From: Symsagittifera roscoffensis
Taxonomy: Eukaryota; Xenacoelomorpha; Acoela; Convolutidae
NCBI RefSeq assembly: GCF_963678635.1
Contig: NC_087069.1
Span: 35,751,959-35,815,958, forward strand
Direction: 5' to 3'
DNA: 64,000 bases
Positions within the stretch are counted from its first letter, which is position 1. Each line of letters starts with the position of its first letter. Position numbers and translations under genes: made by a program. Below, one piece after another: positions 33,701 through 43,889 of the stretch. The notes beneath the pieces are model-generated. The model was not told where the DNA came from. It made no database searches and worked only from the letters and a program-made list of their open reading frames with translations.

Positions 33701-34663
33701 ATGGATGAGTTGAGACGAGAGTACATAAAAGAAAGAGGTTACAAAATTCAGGAAATTTGGGAGTGTGAGTGGTGGGAGCAATTCAGTAAAGAATCATGTC
33801 AAGACAAGTTTTCCCAACAAAAGACCTCTGCCTACTAACTTTTTACTTGAAAAAATAAAGAACCGATCTCTTTGTGGTTATGTGCGATGCAATTTAATAG
33901 TTCCCGGCGAGTTAAGCCTACATTTTCAAATTTTCCTCCGAAATTCAAAAACATTGACGTCTGCCAAAGCGATTTTGGAAAAGACATGAAGAACTATGCC
34001 GACGAAAACGATTTGCTGAAAAACCCACAACGAATGTTGATTTCCAGTTTTAAATTAGAAAAAAGTACAATCATCACACCACTTCTTAACTTCTATCTAA
34101 GTCTTGGAATTCAATGTACAGAAATTTATCGTTTTGTTGAGTACAGACCTAGGAAATGTTTCAACAACTCTGTTCAATCTTTTGTTGACGCTCGACGAGA
34201 AGGAGACGAGAATCCAAATTCTGGAGTTATAGCTGAGACGATGAAGCTTCTCGGTAACAGCTCGTACGGTAAAGAAATTATGGACAGATCCAGACACACA
34301 ATAACCAATTATCTCGGCGATGAGAAGACACACAAAGCGAAAAATGAGCAGTTTTTCAAGCAATTGAATATTGAGAAAAAAGACTTATATGAAGTAGAAC
34401 TATTGAAGTCAACAATTGAAATTAGAGAACTAATTATTGTAGGTTTTTTTCATTCTTCAATACGCCAAACTTAGAATATAGGAGTTATACTACAATTTCT
34501 TCCACAAGTATTGCGATGAGAATAATTTCGAAGAGTTGGAGATGGACACGGACTCTTTGTATCTAGCATTAGCAGAAGATAACCTGGACGATTGTATATT
34601 ACCTGAGAAGAAAGCTCAGTGGACACTAATTCGTCAAAAAGATTGTAGAGACGACATATTACC
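30723..34663 (+). pseudogene. Protein-primed family B DNA polymerase (Polinton A), many breaks, 3'-truncated
   Basis: ATG at 30,723. N-terminal C2H2 fingers (CQDCDKEY..., CSSCEKEFSSYYSL) precede the open blocks 31,160-31,573 and 31,613-32,074, the exonuclease I motif (FDFESICV), then the palm: motif A region GIDASQL at 33,341-33,361, motif B NSSYGKEIM near 34,258, and motif C MDTDSLYLAL near 34,540. At least six frameshifts or stops. The final about 200 codons seen in B (35,255-35,700) are absent because sequence switches to B's TIR at about 34,664. It replicates Polinton DNA by protein priming in intact relatives. Confidence 0.9.
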
Positions 34664-35220
34664 CTATTATTAAGATACGCTATGTATTAAGATACGCTAT
34701 AGACTTCGGGTCTACCATGCTATGTATTAAGATTGGGTATAGAGTCTACAATGTATTAAGATAGGGAATACCGATGGTAAGGTTTTATGGTTTGTGTGAT
34801 GGTAAGATACTGGTAAAATCGTAATTTTTTGGTTTTTGTCTAGTTTTTTCGCAAAAATGTTGGCGCGTGTTAACTAATTTGTGAATATTGAAGGTTAATT
34901 ACGTGTAGGTTGTGTAATGAAGGACTTTTGATTAGATTTTTGATACATGGTAAGTCAATGGTAAGAGTTTTTGGGTAAATTTTTATGAAAAAATTTTCAA
35001 AAAACGATAAGGTTAGCTATTATTTGACCTAATTTATTAACTACTCTTACTTTCTATCTAATTGAAACGATAATTTTACTTTCTATCTAATTGATACAAT
35101 GCTGAAACTTACAGAGACAAGTTTTTTGAGAAAAAAAGATTAAATTACAAAGAAACTATATAAATCACTGCATTGTATATTAAGTTTACCGCAATAATTT
35201 ACATTTTATTATCATGAAAC
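34664..35220. repeat. Left TIR of Polinton B
   Basis: Aligns over more than 500 bases with the reverse complement of 50,665-51,216 with few differences. It begins with tattaagatacgctatg and tatgtattaaga modules, then ggtaag-containing modules, acgtgtaggttgtgtaatg, and ends near the taatttaca tract. The terminal agcatggcagaccc and G-run of the right end are missing. Confidence 0.88.
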
Positions 35221-35254
35221 CATAATAATATGACATCTTATATAATTTAATACA

Positions 35255-38200
35255 TCAGAAGAGTTCTTGTAAGTCCAATGGTTTTGTATGAATTGCATCA
35301 TCTTGCACTTGTCTTTTAGGATAAAAATAACTTAGTCCTTTCTTTGTCTGTTCATATGTAGCAACCATATGATTTATAGTTCTGAATCCTCTATTAGTAG
35401 ATGTAAGATTAATTGCTTCATCAAGCACTCTCCTGTATTTTGATATGGGACAGTCTCCAGAATCTTATAGAACCCGCTTATTCAATCCTTTGCTGCTAAA
35501 TTTGAATTTGTCTGACTTGTTGTCATAGCAGCAGTATGTCTTACTACATAAACAGAGCATTTCTGTGCACCTAAATTCTTCTTTGAAAAGTCCCGGCTCC
35601 CGCTTATCATGTTTTTTTATGGATACTACAACACGTTCGAGGAAAGAAATTAGATTTTGAATCCGCCTTGAAGGAATCTCTGCAATCACTCTCCCTCATT
35701 TTTCCCAAGCAGCTCTCTTATCTGGTTGGATGCAATCGTACAAATTTTCTTCTGCAAGTGCCAAGTAAAGTGAGTCTGTGTCCATCTCCAACTCTTCAAA
35801 TTTATTCACATCACAGAACTTGCCAAAGAAGTTATAGTAGAGTTTCAACATTCTCAGTTTTGCATACTGAAGTATGAAAAAAACCAACAATGATGGGTTC
35901 TCTGTGCTCAATGGTTGACTTCAATAACTCCACCTCATATAAGTCCTTCTCAACTGTGTTAAGTCTCTTAAACAGTGGTTCATTGATTGCCTTATGAGTT
36001 TTTTCATCGTTGAGATATTTTGTGATTGTATGTCTCGATCTATTCATGATCTGATATCCATAGGAGGAATTGCCCAAGAGCTTAATTGTTTCTGCTACAA
36101 CTCCTGACAAAGGGTTTTCATCTCCTTCTCTTCTTGCATCAACCACCGATTGAACGAATTTATTGAAACATTTCCGAGGAGAATATTGAACAAATCGGTA
36201 AATTTTGGTGCACTGTAATCCAAGTTCCATATAAAAGTTGAAGAGAGGAGTTATAACTGTTCCATTTTCCAGCTTGAAACTAGATATCAACATTCTCTGA
36301 TGATGCTTTAACATTTCGTTCTCGATCGCATAGTTTTTCATGTAATCTCCAATATCATCTCTTCCGACATCAGTATTTTTGAAAGTTGGAGGAAAATTCG
36401 CAAATTTCGATTTCAGTTCATCTGGAACAACTAAGTAGCACTGAACGTAACCAAAAAGAGATCCATCTTTTATCTTTGCTAGAAGAGAGTCTGTAGAAAG
36501 GGGTCTTTTGTAGGGAAAGTGGGTTCTGACCTGATTTTTGATCTTTTCATCGGTTTTGAAACTTTCCCACCAGTCACACTCCCTTATTTCTTCCACTTTG
36601 TATCCTTTCTCTTTAATGTATTCTCGTCGCATATCATCCATTTCTCTCTTCTTGTTTCCTCGAGTGAAAACAATGGAAGTTCCACCAGTCATGTCCTCTC
36701 TAATTTTTTCACACAAGTCTTTATCACTTTCGCAAAATGGATAAAACTTGTAATTTGTAGATTTGTGTAGACAAATGTTTGCTAGATTTGGAAGTGTGCA
36801 TCCAAGTTTTAACATATCTATCCCCTTGTTATGATAAAACTGAATCATTTTTTGCATTGCCTCCAGGGTTGGAACTACATTTTTGTTGTTGTACCACTGC
36901 AAAAAGTCTTTGAACACAGTCATTCCGTTTTTCTGCCAAGTTTGTTGTAAGTAACTGTAATTATCTAGACCAGATGGGGGTACAGTCTTGATTTGAAGCT
37001 TTTTCAGTGCTTGCTGTTCATCAAGTCCACTCTTCCTCAGTTTTTCATAATCAGTAAAGTCTTCACTAGCTTTATAAGCTTTGAGAAATGAGCCCAGAGT
37101 TGTTTCTCCACCCAAATATTTCATAATGTCAAGAAATTGTACATCTCCAAACTTAAAAGATATAAAATCATTTGCTTTTTTGATAACGGAAATTTCTTGC
37201 TCTTTATCGCGAATCAAATAAGGGATTAAGTAGGACTTGATCAAATTTAAGTCATAACTACCACTGTTAAATCCAAAAACAGGTAAAGTATTTTAATATC
37301 TCTCCAGATATTGTTTGAAATCGATGAGTTGATTTTTCTGAATTCGCAAGAATTGTGTTGACATATCTGCTTCTTTCGAATCTTCAATGCATTCGTTTTC
37401 ATACTCGAACTTATTACTTGAAAAATTTTTACCACGTTCGTTTAGCTGATCAAAGATCTTTTTCATCCTTTCATTGACAGCTCTTTCAATATCTTGAAAT
37501 TTTGTTCTCATCTCCAACTTACTTTTTTCAGCTAACAGTTCGAGGTTGGATACAAAATCAATTATCAAGTTCTGTGGATCCTTGTTGTACAAAAAGATGG
37601 GTTCATCAATCAGATTTGATGATATAGAGACTGAAATGGGGACATGTTTTCCAATCCAAGTAGTAGTCTGCGTCTCTTTTAGTTCCTCTGTAGGAACACA
37701 AATCGATTCAAAATCGAAAATTGCTAGGTTATTAAAAAGCTTGTTGTCTTCAGAAACTGGAAGACTGAAACTTTCTAGCTTTTCAAACAAGGTTTCGCGA
37801 AGCTCATAGACGTTCTTTCGGTAAATATGTTTCACTCGGTCCTTACATCTCAGGAGACGCTGATTGAAGTGGTCTGATTTGTGGAAAAAAGTGTCACAAC
37901 TAGGGCATCGAAAGCACTTGAAGAAACTATCTATATCATTTGTATGAATGATATGATTGTTAAATCTCAGTAGCTTAACTGTTTCATCGAATCTTCCGAT
38001 ACTTCGTCGAGCTAGTTCTTCTACATATTCTCCTTCTTGGATATCGAAACCGTATATAAAAATGTTTCTTTGCACAATTTCCTCGACAACAGGAAAATCT
38101 TCTACAGAAACTCCACGAAAATTTTTAGGATCATAACTAGATTTTGATATAAAATCTGTAAAGTATCTGGAAGTGTGAGAGTCGAGATCTCTGTGTCCGT

Positions 38201-39107
38201 TCATGTACATTGCCAATGCGCGGAAAAGACACAAATGATCTTTGTAAGGTTCCTTGTCTTTGTTAGATAAAAGACAATTCACTTGCGTATGTCGTAATAA
38301 AGGTTCGGGTAAGACAGAGTCCGGACATCCCATGGGGATGTTTTTCAGCAAAGCAGCAAAAATTGTGACGTTAGTAATTAACTTGAATCGCCACTTTGTG
38401 TTCTGGCGTTCTTGGGTACATTGCTCCACAATATCAAATTTTTCTACTTTTCCTTGGATTGTTATCAAATCCGCTTTCGTACAGAGTAAGTGGGATTTTT
38501 CAAACAGAGTATTGTTTTCTTGAGCGTAGAAATAACGATATTCTCCAGTCTCAATATTTCGAAGAACAAAACCCAGAGCAATGTTGATTTTGGCTGCAGA
38601 ATCGAGCTTGTTGAAGACTTCTTCAAGTTTCTCGTTAATTATTTTAGTATCTAACTTGGACATTTGGAAGTTAAATACCTTATTTCTCCCATTTTCCATC
38701 TCCGTATCCACTAGAAAATGTTGACATGCACCAAGTTCCTCCTTCAATTTTTCACCATCTTCCCCCTCATCCTCCACAATTTTGTTCAAGTCGGCTACCG
38801 TATCACTTGGCTTCCGTTGTTTCGCTCCATGTTCCTTTCTCCGATGTTGCTGGAGAGAGTAGTAACTCGGGAACTCTTGTTCACAAGAAGGACAAACTGT
38901 CGACTGCTTTGAAATTGGTTGAGCATGTTTCTTTGCAACATGATAACCCATCTCCTCTTTGCTCTTTGTATAAAAATGATAGTTTGGACACTTATGTTCC
39001 TTTTATTTTTCACATCTTTTTCGATGTCGAGCTGCGTTTTGACGATTATACATATTTCCACAGTCTCCACACTTTAATTTCTCGTTTCGGTTAAGGGTAG
39101 GCACTAT
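35255..39107 (-). pseudogene. Protein-primed family B DNA polymerase (Polinton B), motif A deleted
   Basis: The longest reading frame in the window. The ancestral start (39,107) reads ATA; N-terminal C2H2 fingers follow, one missing a Cys, with an in-frame stop near 39,000. From 38,951 one frame runs to 35,832 with a single TAA at 37,293. Seen in order: fingers (CPSCEQEFPSYYSL), CLFRALAMYMNGH, a fourth finger (CPSCDTFFHKSD), exonuclease I FDFESICV (about 37,710), exonuclease II FNSGSYDLN (about 37,270), motif B GNSSYGYQIM (about 36,065). A frameshift near 35,870 leads to motif C MDTDSLYLAL (about 35,780), a stop at 35,696 and a tail ending HTKPLDL. Compared with A, 387 bases holding motif A are missing in frame near 36,660. 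Confidence 0.92.
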
Positions 39108-39179
39108 CTAAAAAAATTGGGACTTTAGAAATGTTCCAAAATTAAAAACTTAAAATACCAATTGAATGAAAATACTTAC
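39108..39179 (-). other. 5' UTR intron abutting the polymerase start codon (Polinton B)
   Basis: A 72-base segment with donor gtaagtatt and acceptor tttttttag, directly followed by the (mutated) polymerase start triplet. Conserved in position and splice signals with A at 30,613-30,722. Confidence 0.6.
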
Positions 39180-39290
39180 TTTTCGTGAAGTAACAAATGT
39201 AAAATTTGAAGTAAAACTCAATTGACTGTTTCTGATTGGCAAACAAAATGAATGATTTAACCCAATAAACTAAGTGTATTTATACTATCA

Positions 39291-39512
39291 ATGACACCTA
39301 CGCAATTATCCCTTTATGGTAATGACGTCATTCTTTGAATAGAAGTAACGTCACCGCCTACGCAATTTTCCTTTTATGGTAATGACGTCATTCTATATTT
39401 AGAAGGGACGTCACCACCCACGCAATGTTCCTTTTATGGTAATGATGTCAGTCTATGAATAGAAGTAACGTCAACACCCACGCAATTTTCCTTTTATGGT
39501 AATGACGTCATC
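39291..39512. promoter_or_regulatory. 60-bp tandem repeat with CRE palindromes, bidirectional promoter region
   Basis: Nearly four units with an exact 60-bp period starting cgcaat(t/g)(a/t)tcc at 39,301, 39,361, 39,421 and 39,481. Each carries tgacgtca or a one-base variant (39,323; 39,383; 39,443 variant; 39,503), and three carry a second half-site (a)acgtca about 25 bases later. TGACGTCA is the consensus site for CREB/ATF bZIP factors. The array lies between the divergent polymerase and accessory genes. A related partial block (cacctacgcaatgtcc) lies at 42,700. Confidence 0.75.
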
Positions 39513-39621
39513 ACCACGTTATTCCTTGGAAAATTCTAGAATTTTCGGAAAATTCTAGAATTTTCCAGAAAAATTCTCAACCAATCAGAACTAAGCTGTT
39601 TCTAGACATAACTTCAGAAGA

Positions 39622-40201
39622 ATGTCAATTAAAAAACATTTGAACTTCCTCGAATTACTCTACAAGAAAAAAGAAAATATTCCGTGTGATTTCCTTATTG
39701 ATGAAATAGATATAGATTCTTACTTTTTTCACAATTTTTTGGACGTTTATGTTGTCCAAAATAGAGTTCTCCGACTAAGTAAAGGTCTCTTTAGAGAAAC
39801 TTATTCAATCAAAGAGTTTACTTTTGATTCACATATTGCGTATCAAAGCTATAAATTTACAGCTGAGTTACACTTGACTAGAAAAGAAATTTTATTTATT
39901 TTAGAAAATTTGAAGTTGATAAAAAATCGTACGATAATATTTCAAAGACTCTTTTTATTCCATATCCAACTCCCAAGTTTGTTAAAATTCCCCAGCAAAG
40001 TTCTTTATTCCTCCATTTTTTTAAGGACTTTCAAAGTTCAAAATCTTGCATGATCAGGTTTGGTATCAGATTTCCAGAGATTTGCTTTGAAAAATTCATC
40101 AACTTTGAGTTATCATCTCAAATCTACATCAAAATTAAAGAACTTGAATATCTGCTGAAAAATCAGCAATTTCTCTTCGATTATATACAAAAATTCAGTT
40201 A
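39622..40201 (+). pseudogene. Conserved Polinton protein next to polymerase (B copy), one frameshift
   Basis: ATG at 39,622 (MSIKKHLNFLELLYKKKEN). Conserved blocks: DFLIDEIDIDSYFF, VVQNRVLRLSKGLFRETYSI, FTFDSHIAYQSYKF, ILFILENLKLIK. A one-base change near 39,930 shifts the frame; the original tail resumes near 40,025 and ends QFLFDYIQKFS with TAA at 40,199-40,201. No known domain; conserved in A, first gene of the rightward set. Confidence 0.55.
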
Positions 40202-40206
40202 ACTTG

Positions 40207-40365
40207 ATGAGAAGACTTGCACAGATGTTACTTTTATTAATTTTTCTTCTTTTGTTACTTATATCGGCAATATTTCTTATTTTTACAGCAAACAACTTTT
40301 GGTCATTTGTTTTTGCGATTGCTTTTGTGTATATTTTTACTTATTTGGAAGACTTAAATCCTTGA
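40207..40365 (+). CDS. Tiny two-helix membrane protein (Polinton B)
   Basis: 52 residues starting MRRLAQMLLLLIFLLLLLIS, a short polar turn with TANNFWS, a second hydrophobic segment and the ending YLEDLNP. The start lies six bases after the stop of the upstream gene. The A copy (29,645-29,800) is also intact and similar, including the WSF-FAIAFVY core, so the reading frame has been kept by selection or by recent common origin. Likely a membrane protein, perhaps for exit or envelope functions; function unknown. Confidence 0.65.
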   Translation: MRRLAQMLLLLIFLLLLLISAIFLIFTANNFWSFVFAIAFVYIFTYLEDLNP

Positions 40366-40376
40366 AAGGTTCCTCT

Positions 40377-40545
40377 GATTGGATACAACAACTTGAACAA
40401 AAATGAACATTTTTGTGATTGGAAACGACAATGTGTAACTTTGTTTCCGATTGGACACGAGTTTTCTAAAAGAATTCTATAAAAGGAAACTAAAATCTGA
40501 TTGGACACGAGTACAATCCAAATAAAGAAAATTCATTCTGATTGG
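40377..40545 (+). promoter_or_regulatory. CCAAT-box (GATTGG) cluster with TATA-like element
   Basis: Five GATTGG motifs at 40,377, 40,417, 40,449, 40,499 and 40,540, most followed by a(a/c)ac. A TATA-like ctataaaagg lies at 40,478. The stretch ends in a conserved block around tcattttattttcaacttaact shared with A. It probably drives the acidic-protein gene at 40,731 and perhaps genes beyond. NF-Y binding is inferred. Confidence 0.55.
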
Positions 40546-40730
40546 TTAAACCCACACATTCCAGTTGAAGGTACCCCTCTCTCTTAACTAAAAATCATTT
40601 TATTTTCAACTTAACTACCGTCAACTACCTCCTCTCTCAGCTCTTAATCCATTAGTTTCAACATAACACAACTTTCTCCCTCTCAACTGTAAATCTTGTT
40701 TTTAATCATTTACTCAACTTATTGCTCAAA

Positions 40731-41219
40731 ATGGTCTTCTCAGTACAAAACAACAACCTTATGTTCTCGGTGGAATTTTCGGCTGATTTAGTACAAATCC
40801 AAGTGCGAGAAACAGTTTGTGGAGTGTTTCTGGCACGAATGGACATCCCAATCCAAGTCTGGCATATGGTGGAGGTGATGCGCAGGGATTTCAACGAACA
40901 TCATATAACGCAAGTACCTCCTACAGAGAATCAACTTGGAGAAATGCAAATGATGGAGGAAGTGGCCGAGCATGTGGGAATGAACTACCCCGAAATTCCT
41001 GACTCTAGATATGTGGCTCAACCATTCGACGATTTCCTCTTTCCTTGGGAAGAGGGATCTGTGGACAACCCAATTACCATCGAAGAGGATGAGGGGTTCT
41101 CTGAGCCAAGAACTCCAGTCAGCGAACCACCAGTGATGGAGGCAAGACCAGCTTTGCGCTCCATTGAGAACTTGCAAAATTTTGAGAACTCAGCTGCTCG
41201 ACAGCTCTTTGATTTGTAA
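40731..41219 (+). CDS. Acidic conserved Polinton protein (B copy)
   Basis: I start at the ATG at 40,731 (MVFSVQNNNLMFSVE), which matches the A copy; an in-frame ATG lies at 40,722. About 162 residues, open throughout. The N-terminal half contains FLARMDIPIQVWHMVEVMRR; the C-terminal half is acidic and proline-rich (EIPDSRYVAQPFDDFLFPWE, EEDEGFSEPRTP) and ends NSAARQLFDL. The acidic motif-rich tail could serve as an activation or protein-interaction segment. No domain match known to me. It has its own promoter-like region upstream. Confidence 0.65.
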   Translation: MVFSVQNNNLMFSVEFSADLVQIQVRETVCGVFLARMDIPIQVWHMVEVMRRDFNEHHITQVPPTENQLGEMQMMEEVAEHVGMNYPEIPDSRYVAQPFDDFLFPWEEGSVDNPITIEEDEGFSEPRTPVSEPPVMEARPALRSIENLQNFENSAARQLFDL

Positions 41220-42043
41220 ATAAATTGGCTACTGTCTTGTGCTTTGTAATTCAATTGTTTTACATCTAGTAATTTTATTTTCAAGAGATAGGAACAAAGA
41301 GATCATAGAAAAGTTTTTTAAGAAATTTCAATGGTAAAAATTTGTTAAAAATGAAACTAATTATGCATCTGGTAAATACTTTTATAGAATTTTGTTAGAA
41401 AGATGGCAAACAAATTAAACCAATTTTTGCAAGCATGTTAAAAACTTTACATTAATTTTTGCACCATGCAAAACTTTTCATAATTTTTTTGCACACTTGT
41501 TAAAAAAATCGAAGAAAATCTCGCAAATTAAGAAAAATTTCATTAAATATTTTCGCATTTTAAAGAAAACTGAAAGAGGATTTTCTTGCACATTTAATAA
41601 TTAAAGAAAATGAAAATCTTTGTTTTAATTTTGATCATAAAAAATCTCTTTTTTGCATGTATATTGATCAAAAAAATTGGAAAAACAATGTATTAAGATA
41701 GGGAATAGTACTCAAAGTTAGCAATTATGAAAAAGTTTTAGCACCAATTTAACAAGTTTTTTACAATAAAATTTTGCAATTTTTGCATATGAATAAGAAA
41801 AAATAAGTTAGATTTTTGCATTTGTTTTCAAAAAACCACGAAAAAACTTGCATCTAACACAAAAGTTTGTTGAAAATTTTTGCACACTTGTTGAAAAAAC
41901 CAAAACAGTTTTTGCATCTTGTAAAAAAATTTAATTAAGTTTTTGCAAACGTGTTGAAAAAATCAAACCAAAATTTGCATCTTGCGAAAAAAACTCCTGA
42001 TTTAAATAAAAACAATTTTGACAAGATTTTTATTAACAAATAT
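41220..42043. other. AT-rich spacer with short repeats and an internal copy of the terminal motif
   Basis: Between convergent genes. From 41,400 to 41,990 there are recurring tttttgca ... ttgttaaaaaa modules spaced about 35-60 bases. At 41,688-41,707 lies atgtattaagatagggaata, exactly as in the TIRs of A (near 15,783) and B (near 34,751). No ORF of note. Confidence 0.6.
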
Positions 42044-42638
42044 TCAATTACTAATAGAAAAATTGATACGCTCACTATTTACGGTACCAAAACCATCAAT
42101 AAAACAATCAACAATTTTCAACAAGTCAGTCTCATACTTCGAGTTTTGAGTTTTTCGAATCCTTTCCAAAAAAGCTGATCCAAGAGTCTGAGTGGACGCA
42201 AGCTTCTGAGCAGAACAGATAATGTCTTGTGAATTTTTTTCGCAGGAGTAGTTTTTTTGCAACACTGGGTAATTTTTCCGGTATTCTACATTTCAAGTTG
42301 TGTTCGACTGCACGATTCAATTGATTGAAAACTTCACCTCTTGATGAAATAATATTGAAATAAAATCTGTATTTGTATAAAATATATATACAGTCAACAA
42401 TTTGATAAGTGAAATGATATTTATCTAATCTTTGCAAAATCTGATCGAGCGATGATCCGATTAATACTAAGTGAAATTTGCAATTTTCCACTGGGTAGAA
42501 TGATGAATGGTTAGATACACAGTAGTCTTGGGTAACAAAAAATTTTTCATAAAAATTTTCTGAGACAGAGATAAAAAGAGATTTTGCATTGTAGTCCGAA
42601 TAAAAAGTGGGATATGCTTGACACATAGCAGATGCCAT
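42044..42638 (-). pseudogene. Oppositely oriented Polinton gene of unknown function (B copy)
   Basis: ATG at 42,638 (MASAMCQAYPTFYSDY). 168 codons are open (to 42,132), with a frame change near 42,255 leading to the conserved tail STQTLGSAFLERIRK ... IVDCFIDGFGTVNS and a stop at 42,044. Core motif LVLIGSSLDQILQRLDKYHF. It is the only gene besides polymerase on this strand, in both elements. No domain recognised. Confidence 0.6.
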
Positions 42639-42877
42639 CACCGATTACTTGTTGAAAATGAATTTTATCTATATTGAATTGCTTATATAGTAGTTCCATC
42701 ACCTACGCAATGTCCATATTTGGATCATCACCTACTCATTATTCCATATAAGGTAATAATACCTTATATGGATTGTACAGTGAGTCATCTAGATTTCCTA
42801 ATTTCTATAAATTTACAAATATCATTATTTTGAAATATCTACTACTGATCAGTTGGTTCTGAATCTTAAATCAAAAA

Positions 42878-43363
42878 TGTATTCACGAAAAGATATCCTT
42901 CCCAACTATATTGAATTTTCTAAGAACCAAAAAAGGATTGGGAGGATTGGGAGAAAAAGGATTGGGAGATGAATCTGGACAAATCCAAAAAACCCAGCAA
43001 GTCTATCTTGGTGAAAAAGAAGGGGAAAGGATATCAGCAATACGGAATACTGTTATTCACGATGCTGAAAACCTTGGACTCGTTCCTGTATTGGAACCCT
43101 ATTCTGACAAAGACTCAACCATGGAGCAGGAACTTGCGAACTGTCATGCGTTATATGACGTGGCAACATACAAGAAGAGAAGGGTGTGTGTCACAATCAA
43201 GAAGTACAGTGTGAACAAGCCACCCTACATTCAGATTCGACTCTTCACTGCAAAGGAGAACGAAATCTTGAAGCAAGTTGCCTATGTCAACTATACTTTG
43301 AACGAATTCAAAGAACTTGCCCAAGTCTTGGGAGATTTTATGTTTGTTGAGAACTGTTTGTAA
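42878..43363 (+). pseudogene. Possible PC4-like protein (Polinton B), internally deleted
   Basis: Starts MYSRKDILPNYIEFSKNQ at 42,878, about 50 bases after a TATA-like tataaatt. An internal segment present in A is replaced by three repeats of aggattggga(g), with a stop and frame change near 42,970. The open C-terminal part carries VYLGEKEGERISAIRNTVIH, CVTIKKYSVNKPPYIQIRLF and YTLNEFKELAQVLGDF. The C-terminal half could be a divergent PC4-like ssDNA-binding fold, which would suit a replication or late-transcription role. Confidence 0.5.
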
Positions 43364-43462
43364 TGTTCAATAATTTTGTTGTTGAGTGATGTTATTAAAG
43401 TAATGTAATTCAAATATTCATCTTCTTGAATCATTTTTTAAAACTTATTTGAGCTGAGTAGT

Positions 43463-43889
43463 ATGAGTTGGAACATTTGTTTTTCCAGAAATCTTGTTTT
43501 AAAGCTTCAAAATAAATTAGGACTTTTTCATATCGTCCTACAAGAAAAGTCCCAGAAATTTTCACTAACAGTTTTGGAATCTCAAAATTTACCAAAATTG
43601 CAAGATTTGGATACAGAATCACAAATTTCTCAATTTGAGTGGACTTTGCATAATGGAAGACGAAAAATTTTTGTAAGTTATCGTTCAGATATTAAAAAAA
43701 TAGATATTATAGAGTGTCGTAAAAAAGGAATAACTTGGAAGAACAATCAGAATTTTCAGTTGGAAAAAAGAGTATGATAATTTGGTTGATTTTATCCCCT
43801 CAGCTTTGTCTTATGTAGAAACATTCAAAAAAACTTGTATCATTATTGACGAATGCACTGTAGAAAATGAACGTTCAGAAATTGAATGA
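43463..43889 (+). pseudogene. Conserved Polinton protein of unknown function (B copy)
   Basis: ATG at 43,463 (MSWNICFSRNL), open 104 codons with SQFEWTLHNGRRKIFVSY and a basic stretch, then a frame change near 43,765 into a tail with SYVETFKKTCIIIDECTVEN that stops at 43,889, overlapping the next gene's ATG. The overlap is also present in A. Confidence 0.5.

Larger units (their letters stand above)
15691..34663. mobile_element. Polinton/Maverick element A (decayed, truncated at the polymerase end)
   Basis: About 19 kb with the Polinton gene set: protease, capsid proteins, integrase, ATPase and accessory genes mainly on the minus strand, and polymerase B on the plus strand at the right end. 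The left end has a G-run and terminal modules shared with element B. The right end is cut inside the polymerase, where element B's TIR starts. Most genes carry stops or frameshifts. It includes a 2.76-kb tandem duplication (17,530-23,057), which accounts for much of its extra length. Confidence 0.9.

Noticed and set aside
38254-39094. Plus-strand ORFs opposite the polymerase
   Set aside because: Antisense shadows of the polymerase frame.
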